A DNA stretch of 5,413 bases, taken from NCBI GenBank assembly GCA_031260365.1, contig JAIRJY010000142.1, positions 1-5,413 on the forward strand. The letters run 5' to 3'. This DNA is from Nitrososphaerota archaeon. GTDB taxonomy: Archaea; Thermoproteota; Bathyarchaeia; Bathyarchaeales; Bathycorpusculaceae. A program made the position numbers and the translations under genes. How positions within the stretch are numbered: the first letter of the stretch is position 1; the number at the start of each line of letters is the position of its first letter. Below, piece by piece: positions 1 through 5,413 of this stretch. The notes beneath the pieces were generated by a model. It worked only from the letters and a program-made list of their open reading frames with translations, did no database searches and was not told the DNA's origin.

Positions 1-60
1 TCCAGTATAGCACTGAGGTGGCTGAGTGTTAAAAACACCTAGGCGAAACTTGCGGTCCAT
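1..60 (-). CDS. Possible 5' end of a leftward gene, cut by the window edge
   Basis: On the minus strand an ATG at 60-58 opens a frame that continues without a stop to the window edge, giving MDRKFRLGVFNTQPPQCYTG. The same frame is open upstream to a TAA at 117-115, with a GTG at 105-103 as a possible earlier start, so about 38 codons are stop-free. The peptide has a protein-like mix of charged, aromatic and Cys/Pro residues, but I do not recognise the family and there is no Shine-Dalgarno before either start. A short open stretch in AT-rich DNA can occur by chance. On the plus strand, any gene entering from the left would have to end at TAG 8-10, TAA 30-32 or TAG 40-42. Weak call. Confidence 0.2.
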   Translation of the reverse strand, partial: MDRKFRLGVFNTQPPQCYTG

Positions 61-243
61 ACTTTCTACTTCTGTAAAGCAGTTTTTATGTTTACTGTTC
101 CACACCCATAATATTTAACACTTATTAAAACTGGTACTAAATCATAATAATACCGTCCAAAAAAACATATCACCATTTGGATGTTTCTAAGAGTAAAGTT
201 GCGTCATAATGTGGATTCTGTATGTGATAGTGACTTAGTGTAT

Positions 244-283
244 GTGTATAAGCTACTCCTGTGAAGGAGAGTATCGTATACAT
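244..283 (+). repeat. Imperfect hairpin with GTGA tetraloop
   Basis: The top of the stem is CTCCT (256-260) paired with AGGAG (265-269) around a GTGA loop (261-264). GTGA is of the GNRA class that stabilises RNA hairpins. After a short internal loop the helix resumes with GTGTATA (244-250) against TATACAT (277-283), which is seven pairs including one G-U, with two or three scattered pairs between. The whole element spans 40 bases. The GNRA loop exists only if the plus strand is transcribed. It is not followed closely by a T-run, so a bacterial-style terminator is not suggested. Its role is unknown; an RNA structural element is an inference. Confidence 0.4.
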
Positions 284-420
284 CTTTTGTTCTGCGCGTG
301 GCGTGTTGTCTCGTGTTGGGTTTGTGTTATTTGGTTTGACACTTGTGCAATGTGTGATTGGTTAGTTTGCTAAAATTATATGTACGTACTTGTTAAAATG
401 TTGGTATCCTAAATGTTAGA

Positions 421-442
421 AATGTAAACGCCGCTTTACATT
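421..442. repeat. Perfect 8-bp inverted repeat with CGCCGC loop
   Basis: AATGTAAA (421-428) and TTTACATT (435-442) are exact reverse complements separated by CGCCGC. The all-GC spacer inside an otherwise AT-rich region stands out. It could be a regulator binding site, a transcribed hairpin, or a copy of a dispersed palindromic element. No gene start lies close by, so an operator role has no obvious target in this window. Confidence 0.4.
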
Positions 443-578
443 GAGAAAAAATGCTTAATCCACCGTAACAAACCCTAAGCAGTTCTCCCCTGGTTCATTG
501 TATTTTTGCATTACAAAATATTCTCAACCAATTCTGATGATGAAACAGAACTAAATATTGTTACAAATAGTCCGTTTA

Positions 579-594
579 TGAAAAAGAAAGAAGT
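579..594 (-). terminator. T-rich terminator candidate after the ATPase gene
   Basis: On the minus strand, starting 23 bases after the ATPase stop codon, the sequence reads CTTCTTTCTTTTTCAT, a pyrimidine tract dominated by T. Archaeal RNA polymerase commonly terminates at such T-rich tracts without a hairpin. There is no good stem-loop directly before it. Position and composition fit, but the call is compositional only. Confidence 0.4.
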
Positions 595-617
595 CAAACA
601 ATATGTTTTTGTTATAT

Positions 618-3161
618 TTAATTTGTAGCCATACTTTGACTGTTTCTTGAGAGTTTTTTTGCGATTTTTATTATTTCATACCACAGTACAGATGAGGCTG
701 CTATGCCTAAGGCTACTAGTATTTGTGTTATTGATAGCGGAGCAAGCCTTAGAAAACTGTTTAGAGGGCTGTATAACATGACAAGTAGACCTATTATAGT
801 AAGGATATTTGCTGTCCACATAATTTTGTCTTTAGATAAACGCTTAATTGAAGTGAAAACATTATCCGTGTTAGAGCTGTTGACATGTACTAAGAACATG
901 TTGGCAATTATGATAACTGCAATACCCATAGAGCGTGCTACAAGAGCGTTATCAGGATTTTGGTTTAACATGAAATAATAAATTCCAAATGATGCGACAA
1001 ATATGGTTATTCCTTGTATGAAACTTTTCGTTAATGTTTTTGTGTTTAACAGTTTTTCTTGTGGATTTCGTGGCTGTCGGTTCATGATATCTGATTCTGC
1101 AGGTTGCCGTTCTAGTACAATAGAGCAAGTTGGGTCTATAATTAGTTCAAGTAGCACGATATGCAATGGGAGCAGTAACAAACTTGTAGATGATATGCCT
1201 AATAGTGGAGCAAATAAGGCGGCTAGGGCAATTGGTATGTGTATGGTAAAAACGTAGTTTACAGCTTTGCGGATGTTGTCATAAATTCGTCGTCCATCTT
1301 TTACTGTATCTACGATGGTAACAAAATTATCGTTCATAAGAATTATGTCAGCTGCTTCACGAGATACTTCGCTTCCGCGTTTACCCATAGCTATACCTAT
1401 GTCAGCATATTTTAATGCTGGAGCGTCATTTACGCCGTCACCTGTCATTGCAACAATTTCGCCACTATCTTTGAAAGCTTTAACGATACGCAGTTTATGT
1501 TCAGGTGTAACTCGAGAAAAAATGTTAACAAGTTTAATGCTCTCACGTAGATCATCATCAGACATTTTTTCAATCATATTACCTGTGATTATGTTGTCAA
1601 AATTTTTTATGCCAACGTTTTTTGCAATCGCTGCGGCAGTTATTCCATTATCACCTGTAACCATGACAACGCGGATACCTGCTTTGTTGCAGAGAGCGAT
1701 ATCGTTTTTGACAGTCTCACGTGGAGGATCAACAAGACCGATTAATCCACAAAATGTTAAAGAGCATTCTGTGATGTTTTTAGGTACATCTAATTCGCTA
1801 TTCAAAGTTCCCGCTGCTACAGCTATAACTCGTAAACCCTGCAGACTCATCTCGTAAATTTTGTTCTCCACTAAAACGCGTTTATCATTGGGTAAGTTAC
1901 AAATAGTTAATATTTGCTCAGGTGAACCTTTAGCGGCTATAATTATTTTGCCATCATGGTGCCAAATGTGTCCCATCATATTGAGTTCATGTGTAAAAGC
2001 GTACTCGGCAACTAAATTATCACCGAAAAGATGTGCCTTATTAATACCCAGCTTTTCGCAGTAGTCAAGCATAGCTTTTTCCATAGGATCATAAGCACTA
2101 GTTTCACAAGCAAGACCCATCATTTCAGTAAGATGTTTTTTATCATCATCAACTGCCCATACATTTTGTACGGTCATTTGATTCGTTGTAAGAGTACCCG
2201 TTTTATCAACACATAACACCGATACTGCACCAAGCGTTTCAACAGATGAAAGTTTACGCACCAAAGACTCTTTCTTAGCCAAACGCCATGCGCCCATAGA
2301 AAGAAACACCACTAAAATAACAGGAAACTCTTCAGGTATCATAGACATAGCTATTATAACGCCTGAAAGTATGCTACCAATAAGTCTATCTTGAAACAGA
2401 TAACTAGAGAGATCAAACCATGTCACAATACTAACTAGTGCAAATAAAACAGCAGCAATACCAGCACATAACTTAACAAGACTGCCTATCTGTTTTTGAA
2501 GAGGAGACTTTTCTTTTGACACCTCAGAAACATTAACACCAATTTTGCCATACTGCGTAGCCTTGCCAATTTTTTCAACACATACAACAGCAGACCCATG
2601 GATCACGTGTGTCCCAGCATAACAGTAATCCTTACGCCAATAATCAGATAATTTGCCAGAAGATTCCGTGGGAACCTTCCAAACCCCTTCAGCTTCACCA
2701 GTCAAAGAAGATTCATCAACACATAAATCATTGCAACGGACTACAAAACCATCAGCAGGAATTTTTACACCTTCACAAATCAGCATAATATCGCCAGGAA
2801 CAAGATCAACACTTGTTATTTGCACTTCTTTTCCATCACGTATGACTTGAATGCGAGGTGCAGAGAGGTCTTTTAACGCGTTTAATGTTTTATCAGTTTT
2901 CCATTCTTGAATAACATCAATTCCAATAATAACTATAATAGAAATGAGCATAACTAACCCGTCACGCGGTTCACCAAGAATAAAATAAATAACAGCAGCA
3001 ACAATTAGCAACAAAAACATTGGCTCACAGACAGATCGCATTGCTTTTTTTGCAAAGTTTTCTGTTTTTTGTGAAGAAAACTCGTTTTTACCATACTTTA
3101 ACTGTAGATTTTTGAATTCATGGGTAGTTAAACCACCAGAGTCAAGTTTACATCCCGCCAT
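618..3161 (-). CDS. P-type cation-transporting ATPase, PEEFP type
   Basis: A complete ATP-driven cation pump of the cytoplasmic membrane, 847 residues from ATG 3161. Order: cation-ATPase N-terminal domain (GLTTHE at 10, YGKNEF at 23-28), TM1-2 (about 46-84), actuator domain with TGEA (154-157), TM3-4 (227-290) with PEEFP (276-280), phosphorylation motif DKTGTLT with D319, nucleotide-binding domain with KGSPE (411-415), DPPRE (478), TGDN (502), SRVTPEHK (549), hinge TGDGVND (573-579), then TM5-10 (635-830). All catalytic residues are present. PEEFP replaces the PEGL of Ca2+ and Na+/K+ pumps. TM5 carries H641 and P643, and TM6 carries E672 and D676 at the SERCA N796/D800 positions, so several acidic groups line the ion path. 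I associate PEEFP with an uncharacterised group near the Ca2+/Na+ pumps (P2). It has no heavy-metal-binding domain or CPx motif. The ion is unknown; calcium is a guess. A TTG at 3206 would add 15 residues, but ATG is preferred: the extension lacks a ribosome binding site and would place a palindrome inside coding sequence. The stop is TAA at 620-618. Confidence 0.93.
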   Translation of the reverse strand: MAGCKLDSGGLTTHEFKNLQLKYGKNEFSSQKTENFAKKAMRSVCEPMFLLLIVAAVIYFILGEPRDGLVMLISIIVIIGIDVIQEWKTDKTLNALKDLSAPRIQVIRDGKEVQITSVDLVPGDIMLICEGVKIPADGFVVRCNDLCVDESSLTGEAEGVWKVPTESSGKLSDYWRKDYCYAGTHVIHGSAVVCVEKIGKATQYGKIGVNVSEVSKEKSPLQKQIGSLVKLCAGIAAVLFALVSIVTWFDLSSYLFQDRLIGSILSGVIIAMSMIPEEFPVILVVFLSMGAWRLAKKESLVRKLSSVETLGAVSVLCVDKTGTLTTNQMTVQNVWAVDDDKKHLTEMMGLACETSAYDPMEKAMLDYCEKLGINKAHLFGDNLVAEYAFTHELNMMGHIWHHDGKIIIAAKGSPEQILTICNLPNDKRVLVENKIYEMSLQGLRVIAVAAGTLNSELDVPKNITECSLTFCGLIGLVDPPRETVKNDIALCNKAGIRVVMVTGDNGITAAAIAKNVGIKNFDNIITGNMIEKMSDDDLRESIKLVNIFSRVTPEHKLRIVKAFKDSGEIVAMTGDGVNDAPALKYADIGIAMGKRGSEVSREAADIILMNDNFVTIVDTVKDGRRIYDNIRKAVNYVFTIHIPIALAALFAPLLGISSTSLLLLPLHIVLLELIIDPTCSIVLERQPAESDIMNRQPRNPQEKLLNTKTLTKSFIQGITIFVASFGIYYFMLNQNPDNALVARSMGIAVIIIANMFLVHVNSSNTDNVFTSIKRLSKDKIMWTANILTIIGLLVMLYSPLNSFLRLAPLSITQILVALGIAASSVLWYEIIKIAKKLSRNSQSMATN

Positions 3162-3179
3162 ATTGACAACCGTTATGAG

Positions 3180-3194
3180 ACCCTTTTTAAGGGT
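3180..3194 (-). promoter_or_regulatory. Palindrome at the presumed TATA position of the ATPase gene
   Basis: ACCCTTAAAAAGGGT is a 15-base inverted repeat: 6-bp arms ACCCTT and AAGGGT around three bases. Its centre lies 26 bases before the ATG at 3161, the spacing typical of an archaeal TATA box to a transcription start. Read on the minus strand, CTTAAAAA matches 6 of 8 positions of the box TTTAWATA. This would suit a leaderless transcript starting at or near the ATG, with a regulator competing for the same site. If translation instead starts at TTG 3206, the repeat lies inside the coding region. Promoter and operator roles are inferred. Confidence 0.4.
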
Positions 3195-3257
3195 GTTTTT
3201 GAACAACTAAATGTTGACATATCAATTTGCAACCAATAACAGTGGGCAGATAAAAAC

Positions 3258-3292
3258 GCATATGGTACTCTAACAAAAAATTTTACATATGC
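3258..3292. repeat. Inverted repeat GCATATG ... CATATGC
   Basis: GCATATG (3258-3264) and CATATGC (3286-3292) are exact reverse complements 21 bases apart, and both contain the self-palindrome CATATG. Centre-to-centre spacing is 28 bases, close to but not exactly three helical turns, so two dimeric protein sites on one face are conceivable. A seven-base match in AT-rich DNA may also be chance. Confidence 0.25.
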
Positions 3293-3364
3293 ACATCTAT
3301 TTACGCACTATTCACGGTGGTGTCATAAATTAAGTGGAGCAAAGTGTTTCTATGGAAGGCAAAA

Positions 3365-3427
3365 ATGGTTAATTCAACAATATTTTGGTGTAAGATGAGC
3401 TTGATACCACAAAAAATTTCTGGCTAA
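3365..3427 (+). CDS. Possible 20-codon small ORF
   Basis: ATG at 3365 follows GGAAGG (3354-3359) at a 5-base distance, and the frame reads MVNSTIFWCKMSLIPQKISG before TAA at 3425-3427. The purine-rich leader is Shine-Dalgarno-like, but the peptide matches nothing I know and is short enough to be chance. It could be a small peptide, a leader, or a remnant of a decayed gene. It ends about 180 bases before the propeller gene. Confidence 0.12.
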   Translation: MVNSTIFWCKMSLIPQKISG

Positions 3428-3484
3428 CAGATTATACACATTAAAATGCTTCGTGTCAACATCAACAAAACAGTATTATCTATT

Positions 3485-3500
3485 GGATATATATGGATAT
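3485..3500 (+). promoter_or_regulatory. TATA-like double GGATAT element
   Basis: GGATAT occurs twice (3485-3490 and 3495-3500), framing ATATATATGG. The ATATAT core resembles an archaeal TATA box and would place transcription start near 3515-3520, giving the propeller gene a leader of about 90 bases that includes the palindrome at 3549-3570. It competes with the nearer TATA candidate at 3556-3563. Compositional evidence only. Confidence 0.2.
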
Positions 3501-3548
3501 TGTCAAATTTTTGAACACAAAAACGTTTGATACATTTTTATGATGTTC

Positions 3549-3570
3549 CGTTAAATTTATTAATTTAACG
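3549..3570 (+). promoter_or_regulatory. 22-base palindrome upstream of the propeller gene
   Basis: CGTTAAATT (3549-3557) and AATTTAACG (3562-3570) are perfect 9-bp inverted arms around TATT. The core contains TTTATTAA (3556-3563), a fair TATA box, which would put transcription start near 3586 and leave a short leader carrying the GGAGGT. The symmetry suggests a dimeric regulator covering the TATA box. If transcription starts further upstream, it would instead be an AU-rich RNA hairpin in the leader. Both roles are inferred; the symmetry itself is exact. Confidence 0.45.
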
Positions 3571-3592
3571 CTTATTAACTGTTTTGTCTAAT

Positions 3593-3598
3593 GGAGGT
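3593..3598 (+). promoter_or_regulatory. Strong Shine-Dalgarno GGAGGT that fixes an ATT start
   Basis: GGAGGT is a full match to the anti-Shine-Dalgarno of 16S rRNA (CACCTCC). It lies 8 bases before the ATT at 3607, ideal spacing, and nothing else downstream within range is a normal start codon in the open frame. It is the main evidence for placing the propeller gene start at 3607. Confidence 0.75.
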
Positions 3599-3606
3599 AT
3601 ACAAAA

Positions 3607-5413
3607 ATTAAAATTTTTAAAAATAAGACAATATTTTCAGTAATATCAGTATTATTGATATTGTCATTTGCTGCAACTACAATTACAGTGCCGAACACAA
3701 ATGCACAAACAGGTAACTTAACAGAGATAGCTACTTTTCCGTTTGTCGATGCGGTTCCAAAAACTACTGGTGTTGATCAATATACTCTAATTAATTATGG
3801 TTTGCTAAACTACTTGCGAAATGCTAATGATGGCTGGAACATGACCGTGATAATTACGGATCCAGACGGCATCGTTGACACTTTTGACAAAATGACCTGG
3901 TCTACCGGTATGGGTGGTATGGGTTATACACCAAAAAAAGTAGGTAACTATACTCTACAAGTAACCTTTGATGGTGTAGAATATTTTGCCAGTACCACAG
4001 GTACAGCACGCGCGTACTACACGCCTAGTGTCTCTGAAAAAGTCATTCTACAAGTATTAGCTGACCATGTATCTCAAAGTCATCCGGGCTACTCAACATT
4101 TCCAGAAGAGTATTGGACAAGACCAATTGATTCACAATTACGTAGTTGGTACTCTATTGCAGGAAGCTGGTTAGTGCAAAAATCCCGTGATAGCAACTTG
4201 TTTGCTCCATACAATGATGCGCCTGAAACTGCACACATTTTATGGTCTACGCCAGATGATCAATACATGGGCGGCTTAGCAGGTGGATTTGATTCTATTG
4301 GTTTTCAGCACGGAGATGCATATGAAGGCAAATTCTCTGGCGCGGTAATTGTTGCGGGAGTTTTATACTACAACGTAGCACCAATCTATAGCAGTGGCAC
4401 TAATGGACTGAATCAAAGAATTAAAGCAATTGACCTACATACGGGTAAAACTTTATGGGAGCGATCACTTGCTGAATTTGGAACTAACGCTAGACTTACC
4501 CGCGCACAAGTTGTTGTATATTCGAGTTTAAACAACCGTGGCGCGTGGGGATACCTATGGGTACAAAATGGCACTACTAGTAACATTTGGCATGCACTTG
4601 ATCCCAAAACAGGTGACCACATATACACTATGACAGGTGTACCAACAGGAGCAGTTTACGATGGTCCAAACGGTGAAATGTTAATACACTCAGTTGTTAA
4701 CATAGGAACCACTGAAAACCCTAACTTTGTATTACGCCAATGGAACTCTACACGTGTTGTAACAGGTGATGATAGTTCACCCAGTGGTGGTGGATCAGAT
4801 GCTTGGGGCAGTCAAGTTAATCAACATACTGGACCTAGACAATACAATGCATCACGTGGCAACCAATTTGAAGTTTCCTTACCAAGAAATTTGGGAGCAC
4901 CCATAATGGTGTTTCCAAATGACCGAGCTGTATTTGCTAACACTTCCATTGCGGGTGTAACCCTTTCAGTTGTATCAATCTCTGAAAAAGATTTTGGCAA
5001 AATATTGGTTAATCAAGAATACTGGAAGGCACCTGCAGAGTGGCAAGGGCTAACGCTAACAGGCACACAAACAGGTTGGGCAGCTTTCTCTGATGATCCT
5101 TATGTGGGTATTTTCTGGACAAAAGAAAACAGAGTTAACTACGCATTTAGCTTAGAAACTGGTGAATTTTTATGGCAATCGCAATCACAGATTTACGCTG
5201 ATGCATGGGGTGGAGCTACATCAAACTCGTCACCAGAAAAAGTTATTGCATACGGTAAACTTCTTGAAGCAAGCGTTGGCGGTATTGTTTATTGCTATGA
5301 CGTTAAGGACGGTACATTACTTTGGACTTATACATGCAAAGATCCATATCTAGAATCTTATGTTACAGAAAACTGGTGGTCAGCTCTGCTATTTGTTTCA
5401 GATGGTAAAATCT
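3607..5413 (+). CDS. Secreted PQQ-like beta-propeller surface protein, 3' end outside the window
   Basis: 602 codons without a stop run off the right edge. The start is placed at ATT 3607, 8 bases after GGAGGT; in-frame TTG 3655 or ATG 3841 would destroy the signal peptide and lack a ribosome binding site, and TAA at 3589 closes the frame upstream. Residues 1-33 form a Sec signal peptide: a Lys-rich start, hydrophobic 9-28, likely cleavage after TNA33. Residues about 40-150 form a beta-sandwich with a TDPDG ... GYTPKKVGNYTLQVTF pattern. EEYWTRPI (167-174) with W181 and GSWL (186-189) is a conserved linker in the archaeal family. Propeller blades follow, marked by D-x-x-TG-x-x-x-W/Y repeats: 276-284, 332-340, 515-523, 565-573. 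Eight N-x-S/T sequons (N37, 78, 114, 321, 380, 414, 445, 540) fit an N-glycosylated exterior protein. A GGG-rich loop lies near 387-402. Relatives usually exceed 900 residues. The PQQ-type fold does not prove cofactor or enzyme activity; adhesion or ligand binding is as likely. Function unknown. Confidence 0.85.
   Translation, partial: MKIFKNKTIFSVISVLLILSFAATTITVPNTNAQTGNLTEIATFPFVDAVPKTTGVDQYTLINYGLLNYLRNANDGWNMTVIITDPDGIVDTFDKMTWSTGMGGMGYTPKKVGNYTLQVTFDGVEYFASTTGTARAYYTPSVSEKVILQVLADHVSQSHPGYSTFPEEYWTRPIDSQLRSWYSIAGSWLVQKSRDSNLFAPYNDAPETAHILWSTPDDQYMGGLAGGFDSIGFQHGDAYEGKFSGAVIVAGVLYYNVAPIYSSGTNGLNQRIKAIDLHTGKTLWERSLAEFGTNARLTRAQVVVYSSLNNRGAWGYLWVQNGTTSNIWHALDPKTGDHIYTMTGVPTGAVYDGPNGEMLIHSVVNIGTTENPNFVLRQWNSTRVVTGDDSSPSGGGSDAWGSQVNQHTGPRQYNASRGNQFEVSLPRNLGAPIMVFPNDRAVFANTSIAGVTLSVVSISEKDFGKILVNQEYWKAPAEWQGLTLTGTQTGWAAFSDDPYVGIFWTKENRVNYAFSLETGEFLWQSQSQIYADAWGGATSNSSPEKVIAYGKLLEASVGGIVYCYDVKDGTLLWTYTCKDPYLESYVTENWWSALLFVSDGKI

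Larger units (their letters stand above)
61..617. other. Gene-poor intergenic region left of the ATPase
   Basis: About 557 bases with no convincing protein-coding gene on either strand. The only open frames are short, lack ribosome binding sites and have odd composition. The region does hold structure: an imperfect hairpin at 244-283, a G+T-rich stretch at 301-360, three near-copies of AAATGTT between 396 and 425, an inverted repeat at 421-442, and the T-rich tract at 579-594 that follows the ATPase gene. These are listed separately. No tRNA, rRNA or CRISPR repeat was recognised. A small RNA gene in 240-445 is possible but unproven. Confidence 0.6.
3162..3606. other. Divergent intergenic region between ATPase and propeller gene
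   Basis: 445 AT-rich bases separate two genes transcribed away from each other, so both promoters must lie here. Palindromes occur at 3180-3194 and 3549-3570, each at the distance expected for a TATA box of the nearer gene. In between are an inverted repeat (3258-3292), a TATA-like double GGATAT (3485-3500) and a 20-codon open frame with a purine-rich leader (3365-3427). No recognisable protein, RNA gene or complete mobile element is present. The length is generous for two promoters and leaves room for an unrecognised small RNA or a decayed gene. Confidence 0.6.

Noticed and set aside
16..60. TGGCTGAGTG resembling the D-arm of a Leu or Ser tRNA
   Set aside because: No matching acceptor stem, anticodon arm or GGTTC T-loop could be laid out downstream; GTGTT-AAA-AACAC there is only a 5-bp hairpin.
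170..283. Minus-strand ORF of 37 codons starting ATG 283, open upstream for about 25 more codons
   Set aside because: Thr-, His- and Tyr-rich composition simply reflects the C/A-rich complement of skewed DNA. It has no ribosome binding site, no recognisable motif, and overlaps the hairpin at 244-283.
536..600. ATGATGA resembling box C of an archaeal C/D guide RNA
   Set aside because: No CTGA box D at a suitable distance and no internal C'/D' pair, so the motif alone is not enough.
588..655. Possible hairpin between AAGAAGTCAAA and TTTGACTGTTTCTT around the ATPase stop codon
   Set aside because: Pairing is broken by unpaired bases and the loop is long; the T-rich tract is a simpler terminator.
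703..2850. Several plus-strand open frames of 61-180 codons across the ATPase region
   Set aside because: They lie opposite the ATPase gene, whose frame is intact and carries every P-type motif; they are antisense shadows with no domain signature.
3311..3345. GGTGTCATAAATTAAGTG, which looks like the end of an insertion sequence
   Set aside because: No inverted copy, transposase or target duplication was found in the window; the resemblance is impressionistic.
3591..3611. ATG 3591 as the true start of the propeller gene
   Set aside because: It is out of frame and stops after six codons, and its own ATG overlaps the Shine-Dalgarno. It would work only with a one-base change in the A/T run, which is noted as an alternative.
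4413..4628. Minus-strand 71-codon frame, and a plus-strand 63-codon frame at 5162-5353, inside the propeller gene
   Set aside because: Both overlap continuous coding sequence for the propeller protein in its own frame and have no independent start signals or motifs.

Overview
The window looks archaeal, most likely a low-GC member of the Bathyarchaeia (former Bathyarchaeota). The main reason is the right-hand gene. It encodes a secreted protein with an N-terminal PDG/YTP beta-sandwich, a YWTRPI...W..I.G.WL segment and PQQ-type beta-propeller repeats, an architecture I associate with a family expanded in that group. AT-rich intergenic DNA, TATA-like elements and a strong GGAGGT ribosome binding site fit an archaeon. 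A host-associated lineage such as the termite-gut Bathyarchaeia is possible, but that is a guess.

Layout. Positions 1-60 may hold the start of a leftward gene cut by the window edge (weak). Positions 61-617 have no convincing gene. They contain a long imperfect hairpin with a GTGA tetraloop (244-283), a strongly G+T-skewed stretch (301-360), an 8-bp inverted repeat with a GC loop (421-442), and a T-rich tract that probably terminates the ATPase transcript (579-594, minus strand). Positions 618-3161 (minus) encode a complete ten-helix P-type cation-transporting ATPase with all catalytic motifs, of the poorly characterised PEEFP type. Positions 3162-3606 are a 445-base divergent intergenic region with promoter-like palindromes. 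From 3607 to the window edge (plus) runs the first 602 codons of the secreted propeller protein; its 3' end lies outside.

The two genes are divergently transcribed and have no obvious functional link: one is a membrane ion pump, the other a surface or extracellular protein. The most notable point is the start of the propeller gene. A textbook GGAGGT sits 8 bases before an ATT codon, exactly where a signal peptide MKIFKNKT... would begin, and no in-frame ATG occurs until codon 79. Either this is a rare AUU start or a base is wrong or mutated. I found no clear sign of a new multi-gene system, CRISPR array, complete mobile element or RNA gene of a known class.
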